Assembly: GCF_002287235.1 (NCBI RefSeq)
Contig: NZ_LMVP01000268.1
Location: 1-35,975 of the forward strand
DNA: 35,975 bases
Source: Methanosarcina spelaei
GTDB taxonomy: Archaea; Halobacteriota; Methanosarcinia; Methanosarcinales; Methanosarcinaceae
Direction: 5' to 3'
Below are positions 26,059 through 34,436 of this stretch, piece by piece. A program made the position numbers and the translations under genes. Positions within the stretch are counted from its first letter, which is position 1. Each line of letters starts with the position of its first letter. The notes beneath the pieces are model-generated. The model made no database searches. It saw only the letters and a program-made list of their open reading frames with translations, and was not told the origin of the DNA.

Positions 26059-29000
26059 ATGATAAAAGAAATCACTGCCAAGTATAACGCAGAGCAAATC
26101 GAAAAAAAGATAACGGAGCTCTGGAAAGATAGCGATGCTTATCGAAAGACCCGAGAGCACCGCAAGACTGGAAAAAGACTTTTTTTTGTTGACGGCCCTC
26201 CGTATACGACCGGACATATCCACCTGGGAACTGCCTGGAATAAGATCATCAAAGATTCCATTCTTCGCTATTACTCCATGAATAATCGTAATATTCTCGA
26301 GCGCCCTGGTTGGGATATGCACGGCCTGCCGATTGAGGTCAAAGTCGAAGGCGTGCTCGGTTTTAAGTCCAAAAAGGACATTGAGAGCTTCGGGGTAGAG
26401 AATTTTATTGAGAAATGTAAGGAATTTGCCATCAACCAGAAGCAGGAAATGACTGCGCAGTTTCAGAGGCTAGGGGTCTGGATGCAATGGGATGACCCCT
26501 ACATGACCTTAAAAGATGATTACATTGAGGCTGCCTGGTGGACTCTCAAGCAGGCCAGTGAGAAAGACTTGCTGGATGTGGGCAAGCGTTCGGTCAACTG
26601 GTGCCCGCGCTGTGAGACTGCAATTGCAGACTCCGAGGTCGAATATGCCGAGAGGACCGACCCTTCGATCTATGTGAAATTTAAGATCAAAGGCGAAGAA
26701 AATACTTTCATTGTCATCTGGACAACAACACCCTGGACAATTCCCGCAAATGTAGCTGTAGCCGTACATCCCTGTTTTGAGTACTCAAAATTCAGAGCAA
26801 TCAGGCAAGACGGCTCTGAAGAGATTTTAATTGCAGCCACTGACCTGATCGAAAATGTCCTTAAACAGGGCAGGTATGTTGATTACGAAGTACTTGAGAC
26901 AATGCTCGGGGAAGATCTGACGAAACTTGAGTACGAAAGTCCTGTTGGAGATCTGGTGCCTGTGCAGAACGAGATAAAGCATGGCGTTTATCTTGCTGAC
27001 TACGTAACTGCAGAAAACACAGGTTGTGTACATATTGCCCCAGGGCACGGTATGGACGACTTTAACGTTGGCGTGAAATATAAGCTTCCGATCCTCTGTC
27101 CTGTGGGCCCGAACGGTGCCTACACTGAGGAAGCCGGGGAATATGCCGGCAAGAACGTCAGAGAGGCAAACCCGATTGTCATTGAAGACCTGAAAAAACG
27201 CAACAGGCTGCTTGCAGAAGGGACCGTAACGCACAGGTACGGGCACTGCTGGCGCTGCAAGACTCCCATAATCTACCTTGCAACCGAGCAGTGGTTCCTC
27301 AAGGTTACAGAGATAAAGGATAAAATGCTTGAGGCAATTGATGCTGTAGACTGGTACCCTGACTGGGCAGGTTCAGCCAGATTCAGGACCTGGGTTGAAG
27401 GCGCCAGAGATTGGTGCATCTCCAGGCAGCGCTACTGGGGAATTCCGATTCCGGTCTGGAAGTGTAAGAAATGCGGAAAACTTGAGGTAATAGGAACCAA
27501 AGCCGAATTGCTGGGAAAATCCGGAATAAGCGGAGATGTCGAACTTCACCGCCCCTACGTAGACAAAATAACTATCCCATGTGAATGCGGCGGAGAGAAA
27601 AAACGTGTTGAAGACGTTTTCGATGTCTGGTTTGATTCAGCTGTCGCTTCCTGGGCTACCCTGAAGTTCCCGCAGACCAGGGAACAGTTTGATGAATGGT
27701 GGCCTGCGGACTTTATCACTGAGGGGCAGGATCAGACAAGAGGCTGGTTCTATTCACAGCTAGGAGCAAGTATGGTGGGCTTCGGACGAGCTCCATACAA
27801 GAGCGTGCTCATGCACGGCTTTACGCTCGATGTAGGCGGAAAGAAAATGTCAAAGAGTCTTGGAAACGTAATTTCCCCAATTGATATCATTGACAGGTAC
27901 GGGGCTGACACTCTGCGTGCCTATGTGCTTTCCTCAAGTGCACCCTGGGATGACCTTAAGTTTAACCTGGAAGAAGTGGAAAACGTCCACCGTTCGGTCA
28001 ATATCCTCTGGAATGTTTTCAGATTCCCGCTGCCTTATATGGCACTCGATAATTTTGATCCGCTTAAGGTTAGCCTTGATTCCGTAAAAGATGCGCTCAG
28101 GGAAGAGGATAGGTGGATTCTCTCAAGAGTTCAGTCCGTTGTTAAGGCTGTAGATGAAGCAATGAGCGGGTATTTCCTGCATAAAGCTGTGCGTGAGATT
28201 CTTGAGTTTACTTTGGAAGACCTTTCCCGCTGGTATATTCAGCTTATCCGTCCAAGAACCTGGACCGAAGCCGACGACCCTGACAAGCTTGCAGCTTACT
28301 GCGTGCTTTATGAAGTCTACGTAACCCTTACAAAATTGATCTCTCCTTTCATGCCTTACCTGGCTGAAGAGATGTACCAGAACCTGATAAGAAATGTAGA
28401 TCCAGATGCACCGGGATCGGTTCATATGTGCGACTGGCCAAAGGTCAATGATGTCTACCTTGACTCTGAGCTCGAAGCGGCTATGAACACTGCACGTTCT
28501 ATTGTGGAAGCAGCCTCAAACGCCCGCCAGAAAGCAGGAAGAAAGCTCAGGTGGCCTGTTTCCCGAATAGTTCTTTCTCCTGAAAGTGAGGATGCATCAA
28601 AGGCTGTCGAGAGACTGCGCTCAGTCCTTATGGACCAGACAAATTCCAAGGCAATTGTCCTTACACCTATTGGTGAGAGCTGGAATGAACTCGGGCTTGA
28701 AGTAATCCCTGATCCGAGCAAAATAGGCCCTGTATTTAAGAAGGATGCAGGAAAAGTCATTCCTGCCCTGCAGAAGGTTGACGGCCTTGCTTTGAAAAAG
28801 GCCTTTGTCGAGACTGGTGAGTTTGAACTCTCTCTTGCAGACGGAACAACAGTTACAGTTACTCCGGACATGGCAAACTTCAAAGAAACCCTACCAGAAG
28901 GTGCCGCAAGTGCAGAATCTGATGCTGGCCTTGTTTATGTGGACGCAAACCTGACTCCAGAACTGGAGGCTGAAGGATATGCAAGGGAAGTTATTCGCAG

Positions 29001-29235
29001 GCTTCAGGACATGCGGAAGGAACTTGACCTTGTGGTGGACGAGAACATCCGTGCCTCGGTCCGGATCGAAGATGAAAGGGTCCTGAAGCTTGTTGAAACT
29101 CTTAAGGACCTGATTGCAGAAGAGGTAAGAGCCGATATTCTTGACCTTGGCAGTGATATCGATGTTCCTGGAGCCCTTATAAAGGATTGGGATGTCGAAG
29201 GCATTGCAATGAAGATGGGTATTGCAAAGAAATAA
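26059..29235 (+). CDS. ileS: Isoleucyl-tRNA synthetase
   Basis: A complete 1058-aa class Ia synthetase that charges tRNA-Ile. The HIGH-type motif is HIHLG at residues 53-57, in [15 protein letters not shown], and IleRS-specific [15 protein letters not shown] follows. The CP1 editing domain that removes misactivated valine includes [19 protein letters not shown] and [15 protein letters not shown]. The KMSKS loop is at residues 596-600. Two zinc-binding Cys clusters are visible ([18 protein letters not shown]). The C-terminal anticodon-binding region is archaeal/eukaryotic in type. The ATG is used, with no strong ribosome site. mptE follows after 71 bp and may be cotranscribed. Confidence 0.97.
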   Translation: MIKEITAKYNAEQIEKKITELWKDSDAYRKTREHRKTGKRLFFVDGPPYTTGHIHLGTAWNKIIKDSILRYYSMNNRNILERPGWDMHGLPIEVKVEGVLGFKSKKDIESFGVENFIEKCKEFAINQKQEMTAQFQRLGVWMQWDDPYMTLKDDYIEAAWWTLKQASEKDLLDVGKRSVNWCPRCETAIADSEVEYAERTDPSIYVKFKIKGEENTFIVIWTTTPWTIPANVAVAVHPCFEYSKFRAIRQDGSEEILIAATDLIENVLKQGRYVDYEVLETMLGEDLTKLEYESPVGDLVPVQNEIKHGVYLADYVTAENTGCVHIAPGHGMDDFNVGVKYKLPILCPVGPNGAYTEEAGEYAGKNVREANPIVIEDLKKRNRLLAEGTVTHRYGHCWRCKTPIIYLATEQWFLKVTEIKDKMLEAIDAVDWYPDWAGSARFRTWVEGARDWCISRQRYWGIPIPVWKCKKCGKLEVIGTKAELLGKSGISGDVELHRPYVDKITIPCECGGEKKRVEDVFDVWFDSAVASWATLKFPQTREQFDEWWPADFITEGQDQTRGWFYSQLGASMVGFGRAPYKSVLMHGFTLDVGGKKMSKSLGNVISPIDIIDRYGADTLRAYVLSSSAPWDDLKFNLEEVENVHRSVNILWNVFRFPLPYMALDNFDPLKVSLDSVKDALREEDRWILSRVQSVVKAVDEAMSGYFLHKAVREILEFTLEDLSRWYIQLIRPRTWTEADDPDKLAAYCVLYEVYVTLTKLISPFMPYLAEEMYQNLIRNVDPDAPGSVHMCDWPKVNDVYLDSELEAAMNTARSIVEAASNARQKAGRKLRWPVSRIVLSPESEDASKAVERLRSVLMDQTNSKAIVLTPIGESWNELGLEVIPDPSKIGPVFKKDAGKVIPALQKVDGLALKKAFVETGEFELSLADGTTVTVTPDMANFKETLPEGAASAESDAGLVYVDANLTPELEAEGYAREVIRRLQDMRKELDLVVDENIRASVRIEDERVLKLVETLKDLIAEEVRADILDLGSDIDVPGALIKDWDVEGIAMKMGIAKK

Positions 29236-29306
29236 ACCCTTAAAAAAGATTGAAAATCAAAGAAACTCTGAACTCAAAATATAAGATGGAAAGGAAACTG
29301 ATTCAT

Positions 29307-29948
29307 ATGGATTTTGCTACCTGGGAACCGATTTACAAACGAATCCTTGAGGATTTCGGGTTCGATCGAGTAGGTGATGAAAAGGCAGCCATTTTCCTTT
29401 CCGGCATGCTGATCCAAGAAAATACTGTCAGTCTGTCTGAACTTAAAACTATAATTTCCGGAAAGTGTGTCCTGGTCTGTGGAAATGCTCCAGGGCTCAG
29501 AAGCGACCTTTCGGAAATTAATCTTTCTGATTTTACGGTAATTGCAGCCGATGGGGCTGCTGCTGTGCTAATGGACATGGACATTGTGCCTGAGGTCATC
29601 TGTACCGACCTTGACGGCAATTCCGAAGCGGATATTGAAAAAGAAATCCTTGCCTGCCAAAAGGGCTCAATAGTCCTTATTCACGCGCATGGGGACAATA
29701 TCGATAAGCTTGAAAAATATGTACCTCGCTTTAGACGATTTATTGCAACTACCCAGGCAAGACCTTTTGACAAGGTCTATAATTTTGGAGGCTTCAGTGA
29801 TGGAGACCGATGTTTTTTTGTAGCCACGGAACTTGGAGCTAAAAAAATTAAGCTGGTGGGTTTTGATTTTGAAGATAACGATGTAAACCCGATTAAGAAA
29901 AAGAAATTGAAATGGGCAAAGAAATTAATAGGGATTTATGACTTTTAA
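29307..29948 (+). CDS. mptE: 6-hydroxymethyl-7,8-dihydropterin pyrophosphokinase (MptE)
   Basis: A 213-aa protein of the DUF115/MptE family, which pyrophosphorylates 6-hydroxymethyldihydropterin on the way to tetrahydromethanopterin or tetrahydrosarcinapterin. Seen: CVLVCGNAPGLRSDL, FTVIAADGAAAVLMD, VPEVICTDLDGN, VLIHAHGDNID and GGFSDGDRCFFVATELGA, the nucleotide- and metal-binding segments of the family. I chose the ATG preceded by AAGGAAAC (9 nt); ATG 29286 and TTG 29250 would add up to 19 residues without support. With the mfn genes it makes the second one-carbon cofactor pathway in the window. Confidence 0.88.
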   Translation: MDFATWEPIYKRILEDFGFDRVGDEKAAIFLSGMLIQENTVSLSELKTIISGKCVLVCGNAPGLRSDLSEINLSDFTVIAADGAAAVLMDMDIVPEVICTDLDGNSEADIEKEILACQKGSIVLIHAHGDNIDKLEKYVPRFRRFIATTQARPFDKVYNFGGFSDGDRCFFVATELGAKKIKLVGFDFEDNDVNPIKKKKLKWAKKLIGIYDF

Positions 29949-30601
29949 AACACAAGCTGTTCAAATAAAAATAATGTAATTATAACGTATTGACAACTTA
30001 TTTCCTTTTTATTTACACGCTGAATCGAAAAAATTATCCTATTAAAAAGTCGTCCTTTATATGAATATTTTACTTAGGACGAAAAAGACTAAAGTGATGC
30101 AGTAGAGAAATAAGAAGAGTTATCCAACTTTTTCAAGAAAATAAACACTTTTTAAGACCTTAAATTGAATTTAGGTTGGATATAAAGCTTATAGGGGTCA
30201 TCAAGACAATATTTTTTGGTTAAGTATTCAATTCCAGATTATTGTTCCTAATTAGTTGAGAGCTTCAATAAAATTATAAGTTATACAATAAATGTAAAAG
30301 TAAGTTTGTTTTACTGACAGAAGGTTTGTTTAGTTTTATAAAGATTATTTATATTAAGAAACAGTTATTCTAGGTCTTTTATATAATTTATAATTCTATG
30401 TTAAATTGTACTTTCATGACAAGATTGTTCCTATATAATCGGAAATAAGTAACTCCACTAAATTTTAAAAAGTCGTCGTGAAAGTACTGTTGGGAGTGGG
30501 TGAGACCTTTAACTATAGGTATAATTCTCTAACCTGAAAAACCCACTATATGTCATTTGAAAAGTCTAAATAAAATAGCAAAAATCTTGGAGGTAAATAT
30601 A
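29949..30601. other. AT-rich gap: promoter and leader of cassette 1
   Basis: No ORF. The left 380 bp show nothing I can interpret. From 30332 begins the promoter block shared with the next two cassettes, followed by a leader of about 190 nt ending in a strong ribosome site. Within the leader AGTGGGT (about 30495-30501) can pair with ACCCACT (about 30539-30545). Confidence 0.5.
30332..30415 (+). promoter_or_regulatory. Conserved promoter block, cassette 1
   Basis: Contains AAGATTATTTATATTAAGAA, then GTTATTCTA, a TATA box TTTATATAATTTA (from 30378) and TTGTACTTTC about 28 bp further. The same ordered words at the same spacing occur before cassettes 2 and 3, so they are very likely upstream control element, TATA box and start region. 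Confidence 0.7.
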
Positions 30602-30691
30602 ATGTGGTTTGGTAACTGTGGCTGGGGTGGCTGCGGCGGCTGGGGTGGCTGCGGTGGCTGGGGCGGCTGCGGCTTATGGGACTGGTGGTAA
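30602..30691 (+). CDS. Tiny Gly/Trp/Cys-rich peptide, cassette 1
   Basis: A 29-aa peptide that I do not recognise. It has 13 Gly, 7 Trp and 4 Cys and is built on WGGCGG repeats (core WGGCGGWGGCGGWGGC), ending LWDWW. GGAGGT at 30589-30594 lies 7 nt before the ATG, the strongest type of ribosome site in this window. It has no signal peptide. Two paralogous cassettes follow at 31493 and 32644 with the same promoter, leader end and ribosome site, so selection acts on the expression of this peptide. Regular Cys spacing suggests metal binding or crosslinking, and the Trp-rich composition suggests a structural or interface role; both are guesses. Confidence 0.75.
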   Translation: MWFGNCGWGGCGGWGGCGGWGGCGLWDWW

Positions 30692-30750
30692 GAACAAACG
30701 CTAGGCCCAATGGCTGAGCTCAATAAATATTGAGTATGGATGAATAAAAG

Positions 30751-30809
30751 TAGTCATCACTTCAGGACAGAAAGGTCATTCCAGATTAATTGTCTTGAGT
30801 TGATGGCTA
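30751..30809 (+). ncRNA. Long hairpin downstream of cassette 1 ORF
   Basis: TAGTCATCACTTCAGGACA pairs with TGTCTTGAGTTGATGGCTA. Eighteen of 19 positions pair (three as G-U), with a 21-nt loop. It lies 60 nt after the stop. It may be a 3' stabiliser, terminator or separate small RNA; it occupies the place of the nested structures after cassettes 2 and 3 but differs in sequence. Confidence 0.5.
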
Positions 30810-31191
30810 TATATTTTATCACCTGTAGGTTAGCAACTACAAGCTTCATATGTTTGAAAGCGGGTTTCTATTCAGGCTGATTAAATTAAAAGTTCACTAT
30901 TTTATAAGAATAATTTATTTTAAAAAATAGGATACTTTCTTCTCAATATGTACAAGTGATAAGGTTTAAAAACCGAATGAGTAATACTATTTTCTTTTAC
31001 TAAACGCGCGTGTTTTGAGCCTTCAAATTGATTATAACCAGATGTTATAGCGTATCTATACCATCCAGGTTTTATTTTTGTATAAATATTAAATTGCAGA
31101 CTATAAGCCCTGGCTCACCGAGATATTTAAAAACTCAAGTTTTATAAATTAAATATAAAACTAAACATGATTTTTCAGCGTATGGTTTCAC

Positions 31192-31277
31192 AGCTTTTTC
31201 AATGACTATTTAATGTTAAGAATTTATTATTCTATTCTATTTATATAATTTACAATTATATTATTGATTGTACTTTC
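31192..31277 (+). promoter_or_regulatory. Conserved promoter block, cassette 2
   Basis: AGCTTTTTCAATGACTATTT, TTAAGAA, TATTATTCTATT, the TATA box TTTATATAATTTACAATT (from 31240) and TTGTACTTTC follow in order. It is nearly identical to the block before cassette 3, and recognisably the same as that of cassette 1. Confidence 0.75.
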
Positions 31278-31359
31278 TGGCAATTAAAGTTAAATCTGTC
31301 TCTTTTTAAGTGGATATAGATTATAACACGATTGTCAGGAGTAATAATAGAGTTGGGAA

Positions 31360-31388
31360 GTCGATATAAAATTTGATTTGAGAAATAT
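31360..31388 (+). promoter_or_regulatory. Leader box identical to that of cassette 3
   Basis: A 29-nt stretch, beginning GTCGATATAAAATTTG, is identical at 32519-32547, although the surrounding leader is only partly conserved. It is preceded in both by a conserved CAGGRGTAATAA and GTTGG. It lies in the presumed 5' untranslated region and could be a protein- or RNA-binding site. Confidence 0.6.
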
Positions 31389-31492
31389 GTACTCTAATCT
31401 CCAAAATATATCTTTCCCAATATATAAAAATTGTGTGAATTAACTAGAAAAACATAAAACAACAAATATAGTAAAATATGGAGGTAAATATA

Positions 31493-31591
31493 ATGGGTGG
31501 AGGATTTGGATTATTTGGAAGAGGATTTGATGGTTGTGGCTGCGGCTGCGGCTGCGGCGGCGGCTGGGGCGGCTGGGGCGGCGACTGTTAA
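31493..31591 (+). CDS. Tiny Gly/Cys-rich peptide, cassette 2
   Basis: A 32-aa paralogue in style of the cassette 1 and 3 products. The N-terminal part is Gly/Phe (MGGGFGLFGRGFDG). The middle is CGCGCGC, then Gly with two Trp (GGGWGGWGGDC). Five Cys and two Trp in total; no signal peptide. GGAGGTAAATATA before the ATG is identical to the cassette 1 site. The GC-rich coding island in a strongly AT-rich setting, the preserved reading frame and the strong ribosome site support translation. Function unknown; alternating Cys-Gly runs could bind metal. Confidence 0.75.
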   Translation: MGGGFGLFGRGFDGCGCGCGCGGGWGGWGGDC

Positions 31592-31675
31592 GAGCAGGCG
31601 CTAAACCAATAGCCTAATGCTGACTAACCGAACCACATATTAAATAGACAAATATAAAAACATAAAACCAATGAT

Positions 31676-31792
31676 AGCTCATTCATGCAGCCCTTTGTCG
31701 GATATAGAAAGAGAACCTTGATTGTATCAGAGTTCTAAAATGTGCTGAAAGGTCTCTTCTGTAATTAACCGGCGCTTTTTAATGAATGAGCT
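31676..31792 (+). ncRNA. Nested structured RNA element downstream of cassette 2
   Basis: Three coaxial helices can form. The outer one is AGCTCATTCAT (31676-31686) with ATGAATGAGCT (31782-31792), perfect over 11 bp. The middle one is GTCGG (31697-31701) with CCGGC (31769-31773). The inner one is AAGAGA-A-CCTT (31709-31719) with AAGG-TCTCTT (31749-31758). The same arrangement recurs after cassette 3 with different bases. No T-run follows, so it is not an ordinary terminator. Confidence 0.65.
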
Positions 31793-32350
31793 CATCTATA
31801 TTTATTAGTCCATTACTAACGCAGTTTAGAACCAGTCTTATAAGAATTTGATATAATTGTGAACACCTTTACAGATCTAAAAAAAGAGATCTGCATTTAC
31901 TTATTTTCCCACAGTTACTCTAATTTTTCATGTTATCTAGGTGTGAGTCATATACTAGAATTTATTTAGTTATTCCAACTGCAGTTAAGATTTATTCTTT
32001 TTAGTTCGGTTTTCGGGAGTATTTAATTTAAATAGGAGTTTATGTACTTAAAGCAAATAATTAATCTTATGAATATCATTTCATGAGTAGTTCACTTTTA
32101 TATAAAAATCTTAGAGTACTAAGGTTCAAAAATCATATAAGTGACTCTATTTTTGTTTGTTAAATTGACTTATATTAAGCCTCTAAAAAGGGCATAATCA
32201 GAGAATATAATGTATTTATACCATAGAAGCTTTATTTTTTGGTTAAATATAAAATTAAAAACTTGAACTCCTGGTTTTATATAAATTAAAGGAATTAAAA
32301 TTCGTAAATTAAGCTTGAAATTTAACGCGTTTTACGGAGCATGATTTCCC

Positions 32351-32436
32351 AGCTTTTTCAATGACTATTTAATATTAAGAACATATTATTCTATTATGCT
32401 TATATAATTTACAATTATATTATTAATTGTACTTCC
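32351..32436 (+). promoter_or_regulatory. Conserved promoter block, cassette 3
   Basis: Same ordered words as cassette 2: AGCTTTTTCAATGACTATTT, TTAAGAAC, TATTATTCTATT, TATA box TTATATAATTTACAATT (from 32400) and TTGTACTTCC, followed by a leader of about 215 nt. Confidence 0.75.
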
Positions 32437-32643
32437 TGATAACTGAAGTTAAACTGATTTTTCTTCACGCGAAGACAGACCACAATGCGATTATCAGGGG
32501 TAATAAAATAGTTGGTGGGTCGATATAAAATTTGATTTGAGAAATATTACTCGAATCATATATTATATCTACTAAAATATATAAAATATTAGATCAATTG
32601 ACTAAAAAAGTGATAAAATATAGTAAATATGGAGGTAAATACA

Positions 32644-32856
32644 ATGGGAGGATTTCCGTTCTTTAAAAAGTTCGATAATTGTGGCTGTGGCTGTGGCTGT
32701 GGCTGCGGCGGCGGCTTTGGCGGCTTTGGCGGCTTTGGTGGTTTCTTTGGCGGCGACGGCTGTGGTTGTGGATGCAAAAAGGAGAAAGAGGTTTGTTGCA
32801 TAACAGCAGTTCGTGCCTGTAAGATCAAAGGCGACGAATGTGGCGGCTGGTGGTAA
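32644..32856 (+). CDS. Gly/Cys-rich small protein, cassette 3
   Basis: A 70-aa protein, the longest of the three. It has an aromatic/basic head (GGFPFFKKFDN), a CGCGCGCGC run, GGF repeats, and a second CGCGC run. A distinct non-repetitive tail follows (KKEKEVCCITAVRACKIKGD, then ECGGWW). Twelve Cys in total and no signal peptide. GGAGGTAAATACA before this ATG matches the other cassettes, so I reject the ATG at 32629, which overlaps that ribosome site. The tail with its CC pair looks like a small functional or recognition domain. A compact hairpin TTGATCAG-ATA-CTGATCAA (32863-32881) follows the stop. Function unknown. Confidence 0.8.
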   Translation: MGGFPFFKKFDNCGCGCGCGCGGGFGGFGGFGGFFGGDGCGCGCKKEKEVCCITAVRACKIKGDECGGWW

Positions 32857-32937
32857 GAGAGATTGATCAGATACTGATCAATCACTCTGACTTATCAACC
32901 ACAAATTCAATAATTAAGTAAAATATAAAACCAAAGT

Positions 32938-33068
32938 GGGCTCATTTGTACAATCCTCTGCCGGGGTGCAGAAGCAGGAGAACCTTAATTGCACAGAACC
33001 TTGAAATTTATTAAAGGTTTCTCCTGCATTTAACCGGCACTCATTTGAAAGGACTAACGAATAAGCCC
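32938..33068 (+). ncRNA. Nested structured RNA element downstream of cassette 3
   Basis: The same three-helix plan as after cassette 2. Outer: GGGCTCATTTGT (32938-32949) with ACGAATAAGCCC (33057-33068), one mismatch and one G-U in 12. Middle: TGCCGG (32959-32964) with CCGGCA (33034-33039). Inner: GCAGGAGAACCTT (32974-32986) with AAGGTT-T-CTCCTGC (33014-33027), 13 bp with one bulge. Pairing is kept while bases differ, which supports a selected RNA structure. Confidence 0.68.
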
Positions 33069-33337
33069 TATGTCATTTTATTCATCCATTACTTATAATT
33101 TTATCGAAAAAATAACCACATATAACCACATAAGAACTCAAACAATTTAATTTCGGGCACTTTAATTCTGGACACTTTAATTCTGGACATTTATAAATAT
33201 ATTAGAACAGAGTTTCAGATATGATGCTTTTTTAATCTCGGTTTTGAAAGTGCTTCATTATAGGACTTTATCAAACTAAAAGTATCTCTGTCATGCTTTT
33301 GGTTTTTTAACGCATTCAAGTTATCATTTATCATCAC

Positions 33338-33460
33338 TTTTTCTCGATTTAGAGAAGTCTTATAATTTCCTTACTTTCTTTTTTCTCGATTTAGAGAAGT
33401 CTTATAGTTTCCTTACTTTCCTTACTTTCCTTACTTTCCTTACTTTCCTTACTTTCCTTT
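33338..33460. repeat. 42-bp direct repeat running into a 9-bp tandem array
   Basis: A 42-bp unit (TTTTCTCGATTTAGAGAAGT and following bases) occurs twice in tandem, at about 33338 and 33380. The second copy runs into five perfect copies of CCTTACTTT (33411-33455) plus a partial one. The array is a growing simple-sequence tract and is not in a gene. Confidence 0.85.
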
Positions 33461-33734
33461 ATTCCATGGTTTACAGTTTCACTTCACTTAAAAGTATAAT
33501 TATAGAACAGTAGCGTGAACATAATCCCTCACAGATTCTTGCAAATTTTTTATAGAGAATGTTTTCTTAACATCTTATTCACCAGATATTTAGTAACCTA
33601 TTTTCTCCTTATGAAGGTTTTCCACCTGTTATAATAATTTATACGAATGATTAACTTTTTATAGTCCAATGAGTCTATTTTTAATCATTGAGTGATTTTA
33701 CTAAATTTGAGAAGTATTAGTGGGGGAAATTATT

Positions 33735-34082
33735 ATGGATAGTGTCCAGGTTTTTTACCTGAGGATAGCTGCAAGCTTCCTGGTTATTTTGTCAACGCTT
33801 TCAACTTCAGTGGCACTAACTGATGGAGAGGAGACCACTTTTGAAGACGAAAATAATGAAACTGATTTCGCGTCAACATATAACGAAACTGAAGTAACGG
33901 ACCAGGAAATCGGCCTTAACTTTCGGTTTCTCACACCCGTGTTTCAGATGATAGAGGCAGGCATAGCAGTAGTGAATTCAATACTCTGTGTGCTGGAATC
34001 AAACCCCGGAAATTCGAGTGAGATAGAAAATTCCCTGATTTCCTTAAACGAAAACGTAGAACGATTTAATGCAAGCCTCTGA
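33735..34082 (+). CDS. Small secreted acidic protein, possibly truncated
   Basis: I do not recognise this 115-aa protein. It starts with a signal peptide (YLRIAASFLVILSTLSTSVA), then an acidic Thr/Asn/Glu stretch with several N-glycosylation sequons (NET, NSS, NAS), then a helix around FQMIEAGIAVVNSILCVLES. GTGGGGGAAATTATT before the ATG contains the ribosome site. After the TGA at 34080 the same frame stays open for 41 more codons to TAA at 34206-34208, encoding an amphipathic sequence with another NLT and NTT sequon. The gene may therefore have been longer and interrupted by a nonsense change. Confidence 0.68.
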   Translation: MDSVQVFYLRIAASFLVILSTLSTSVALTDGEETTFEDENNETDFASTYNETEVTDQEIGLNFRFLTPVFQMIEAGIAVVNSILCVLESNPGNSSEIENSLISLNENVERFNASL

Positions 34083-34208
34083 TATCCTGACGATATGATG
34101 ACACCTGCTAACTTGACACCTGAAAAACTTGATAACACTACGCCTATTATTATCGAGATGCTCAAAAGCATAAAAGTAATAACGAAACTTTTTGAGTTAA
34201 ACTTCTAA
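34083..34208 (+). pseudogene. In-frame continuation beyond the TGA stop
   Basis: In the same frame as the preceding gene: YPDDMMTPANLTPEKLDN, then TTPIIIEMLKSIKVITKLFE, ending in TAA. It could be the severed C-terminus of the secreted protein or a 37-aa separate peptide from ATG 34095, although no ribosome site precedes that ATG. UGA is an ordinary stop in Methanosarcina, which recodes UAG (pyrrolysine) but has no known UGA recoding. Confidence 0.4.
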
Positions 34209-34436
34209 TGTCCGTAAGGATAGCCTAGTCTGTAAAGATAACTATGATCCTAAACTTTCTCAAAAAAGCAATTCCTAACAAACTTAAAGTTCAACTACCG
34301 GTTAGTATAGCTAAATGTCCATGTTGGACCATATAAAATGAGTCCGTTAGTATTACCACATAAAAACAAAAGATATTCAAAAGCTTTTTTGAGTGAGATG
34401 CAGAAAATCGCCTGTTTGCAAGCTCCAGCCTGCACA

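Larger units (their letters stand above)
30692..31492. other. Cassette 1 downstream and cassette 2 upstream region
   Basis: No ORF. It contains a perfect small hairpin CTCAATA-AA-TATTGAG (30719-30734), the long hairpin at 30751-30809, a stretch (from about 30955) alignable to the region before cassette 3, the cassette 2 promoter block and its leader. In the leader, TTGGGAA (31353-31359) can pair with TTCCCAA (31423-31429). Confidence 0.5.
31592..32643. other. Cassette 2 downstream and cassette 3 upstream region
   Basis: No ORF over 1052 bp. Contents: the nested 3' structure (31676-31792), about 300 bp without visible features, a region from about 32110 alignable to that before cassette 2, the cassette 3 promoter block and its leader. 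The leader pairing differs slightly here: GATATAA (32522-32528) with TTATATC (about 32563-32569). Confidence 0.5.
32857..33734. other. Cassette 3 downstream region and simple repeats
   Basis: No ORF. It holds the perfect hairpin at 32863-32881, the nested 3' structure (32938-33068), short direct repeats of TTTAATTCTGGACA (near 33170-33190), the 42-bp and 9-bp tandem repeats (33338-33455), and the promoter of the small secreted protein. Confidence 0.5.

Noticed and set aside
32629-32643. Upstream ATG for the cassette 3 protein
   Set aside because: It lies inside the GGAGGT ribosome site shared by all three cassettes, so the ATG at 32644 is the start.
32589-32885. 98-codon Pro/Gln-rich frame opposite cassette 3
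   Set aside because: Pro-Gln-Pro and Pro-Lys-Pro runs are the complement of the Gly/Cys codons; the plus-strand ORF has the strong ribosome site and promoter.
34080-34082. Selenocysteine or pyrrolysine readthrough at the TGA of the small secreted protein
   Set aside because: Methanosarcina is not known to insert selenocysteine, and pyrrolysine uses UAG and not UGA; a nonsense change is simpler.
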